Positions 12,528 through 13,562 of a stretch of 13,562 bases of DNA are shown in pieces. Location of the stretch: assembly GCA_030044775.1 (NCBI GenBank), contig JASICF010000588.1, positions 1 to 13,562 of the forward strand, in the 5' to 3' direction. How positions within the stretch are numbered: position 1 is the stretch's first letter; every line of letters starts with the position of its first letter. The translations under genes were made by a program, and so were the position numbers. The notes below the pieces were generated by a model, which searched no databases, was not told the DNA's origin, and was given only the letters and a program-made list of their open reading frames with translations. Source of the DNA: Candidatus Sulfotelmatobacter sp. (lineage in GTDB: Bacteria > Acidobacteriota > Terriglobia > Terriglobales > Acidobacteriaceae).

Positions 12528-13562
12528 GTGAGCTCGGCGAGATCCCATCCTTACCTGGCGCTGCTTCTTCTGACTGCGCTGAATCTTCTCAATTACATTG
12601 ACCGCTCGGTGCTGTTCGCCGTGCAGCCACTGGTGCAAAGCGAATTTCATCTGAGCAACACGCAGGTCGGCTATCTGACCAGCGCTTTCCTGCTTTTCTA
12701 CATGGTCGCCGCGCCATTTGTGGGACCGCTCGCCGACCGTTATTCGCGAAAACTCATCATCGTGCTCGGCGCGATTTTCTGGAGCGCGCTGACGCTGCTG
12801 ACTGCTGTCACACATAACTACACCGAATTGCTCATTCGTCACACGCTCGTCGGCATCGGCGAAGCGACATTTGTGACCATCGCTCCCACATTTGTTGCCG
12901 ACTTGCTTCCGGAAAGGCAGCGGGGACGAATCCTGGGTGTGTTTTATCTGGCGATTCCCGTGGGAACGGCGGCTGGATATTTGCTGGGCGGGCATCTCAG
13001 TCCAACCCACGGATGGAGATTTCCTTTTTATATTGCGGCATTCCCGGGGTTTCTGCTGGCACTGGCGGTTTTATTTTTGCACGAGCCCAACCGCGGACAG
13101 TTCGACACGGAACAAAATACCGCCGAGCGGGGAACGATCCAGGGGTTGGCGCGCAATCCGGCCTTTTGGACTTCGACCTTCGGCATGGCAATGATGACAT
13201 TCGCGCTGGGCGGCATCCAGGTCTGGATGCCGACGTTTCTTTCGCAGGCGCGAGGATATTCGCTGGAGTCGGCGAATTTCATGTTTGGCATCATCATTGT
13301 CGTAGATGGCATTGTGGCGTCGCTCGCGGGCGGCTGGCTGGGCGATTACCTGCTACCGCGCATGAAGAGCTCTTATTATTTTGTCTCGGCGGCGAGCATG
13401 GCTTTGGGCGTACCGTTCATGGTCGTGGCGCTATTCGTGCGTGGGCCGGTGATGATTCCCTCGATTGCAGTGGCGGCCTTCTTCCTCCTTCTCAACACTT
13501 CGCCGCTAAATGCGGCAGTGATCAATTCCGTGGATGCCAATATTCGCGCGACGGCATTGGCG
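12528..13562 (+). CDS. Major facilitator superfamily transporter, Spinster-like (partial, 3' end off the right edge)
   Basis: 345 residues are visible and the frame is open to the window edge. I translated it directly. The first membrane helix is YLALLLLTALNLLNYIDRS. The NYxDR-type motif and the following VLFAVQPLVQSEFHLSNTQ are typical of Spinster/sugar-phosphate-type MFS carriers. The MFS signature GPLADRYSRKLIIVLG follows helix 2, and GIGEATFVTIAPTFVADLLP precedes a second loop with ERQRGRILG. About nine or ten helices are present. The substrate is not predictable. The GTG at 12528 is chosen because it leaves a short tail before helix 1. An in-frame ATG at 12471, directly after a TGA and 20 bases past queF, would add 19 residues. 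Neither has a Shine-Dalgarno. Confidence 0.87.
   Translation, partial: MSSARSHPYLALLLLTALNLLNYIDRSVLFAVQPLVQSEFHLSNTQVGYLTSAFLLFYMVAAPFVGPLADRYSRKLIIVLGAIFWSALTLLTAVTHNYTELLIRHTLVGIGEATFVTIAPTFVADLLPERQRGRILGVFYLAIPVGTAAGYLLGGHLSPTHGWRFPFYIAAFPGFLLALAVLFLHEPNRGQFDTEQNTAERGTIQGLARNPAFWTSTFGMAMMTFALGGIQVWMPTFLSQARGYSLESANFMFGIIIVVDGIVASLAGGWLGDYLLPRMKSSYYFVSAASMALGVPFMVVALFVRGPVMIPSIAVAAFFLLLNTSPLNAAVINSVDANIRATALA

Noticed and set aside
12306..13010. 234-codon open frame on the minus strand
   Set aside because: It lies opposite the conserved end of queF and the first helices of the MFS transporter, both on the plus strand with clear family motifs.

Overview
The window looks like chromosomal core DNA of a moderately GC-rich, Gram-negative bacterium, most plausibly an acidobacterium of the Koribacter/Terriglobia type. 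This is inference from gene content and order (PilM-PilN-PilO with GspE/GspF-type proteins, LolA, unimodular QueF, A-type Fe-S carrier) and was not checked by alignment. There is no rRNA, tRNA, CRISPR array, transposase or phage gene.

Layout: (1) 1-272, minus: start of a small two-helix membrane protein running off the left edge. (2) 273-500: divergent intergenic region with two back-to-back -10 elements and a hairpin. (3) 501-884, plus: A-type Fe-S carrier, ending at a bidirectional terminator (924-952). (4) 8032 down to 983, minus: seven-gene type IV pilus/type II secretion assembly operon, in transcription order PilC/GspF, PilB/GspE, PilM, PilN, PilO, PilP/GspC-like protein and an unusual pseudopilin with two Ser/Gly/Phe-rich segments. 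(5) 8316-11834, minus: LolA, an Hsp15-like S4 protein, an exported TPR protein and an HlyD-type membrane-fusion protein. (6) 12049-13562, plus: QueF and a Spinster-like MFS transporter cut by the right edge.

The pilus operon encodes an inner-membrane assembly machine. The ATPase (PilB/GspE) would drive the platform (PilC/GspF). PilM, bound to the PilN N-terminal tail, would link the cytoplasm to a PilN-PilO periplasmic frame, and the PilP/GspC-like protein would reach toward a secretin. No secretin, prepilin peptidase, PilT or conventional major pilin is present here.

The most unusual feature is non-coding. All three wide junctions of this operon (pilC/pilB, pilB/pilM, pilM/pilN) contain arrays of degenerate 7-base units. 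At each junction the units run one way, then in the opposite orientation, around a short centre, so each could fold as a long imperfect hairpin in the mRNA. The heptamer differs between junctions, but the period, the inverted layout and the position right behind the upstream stop codon are the same. Other points of interest are a perfect 26-base palindrome upstream of the operon and the FG-rich pseudopilin.
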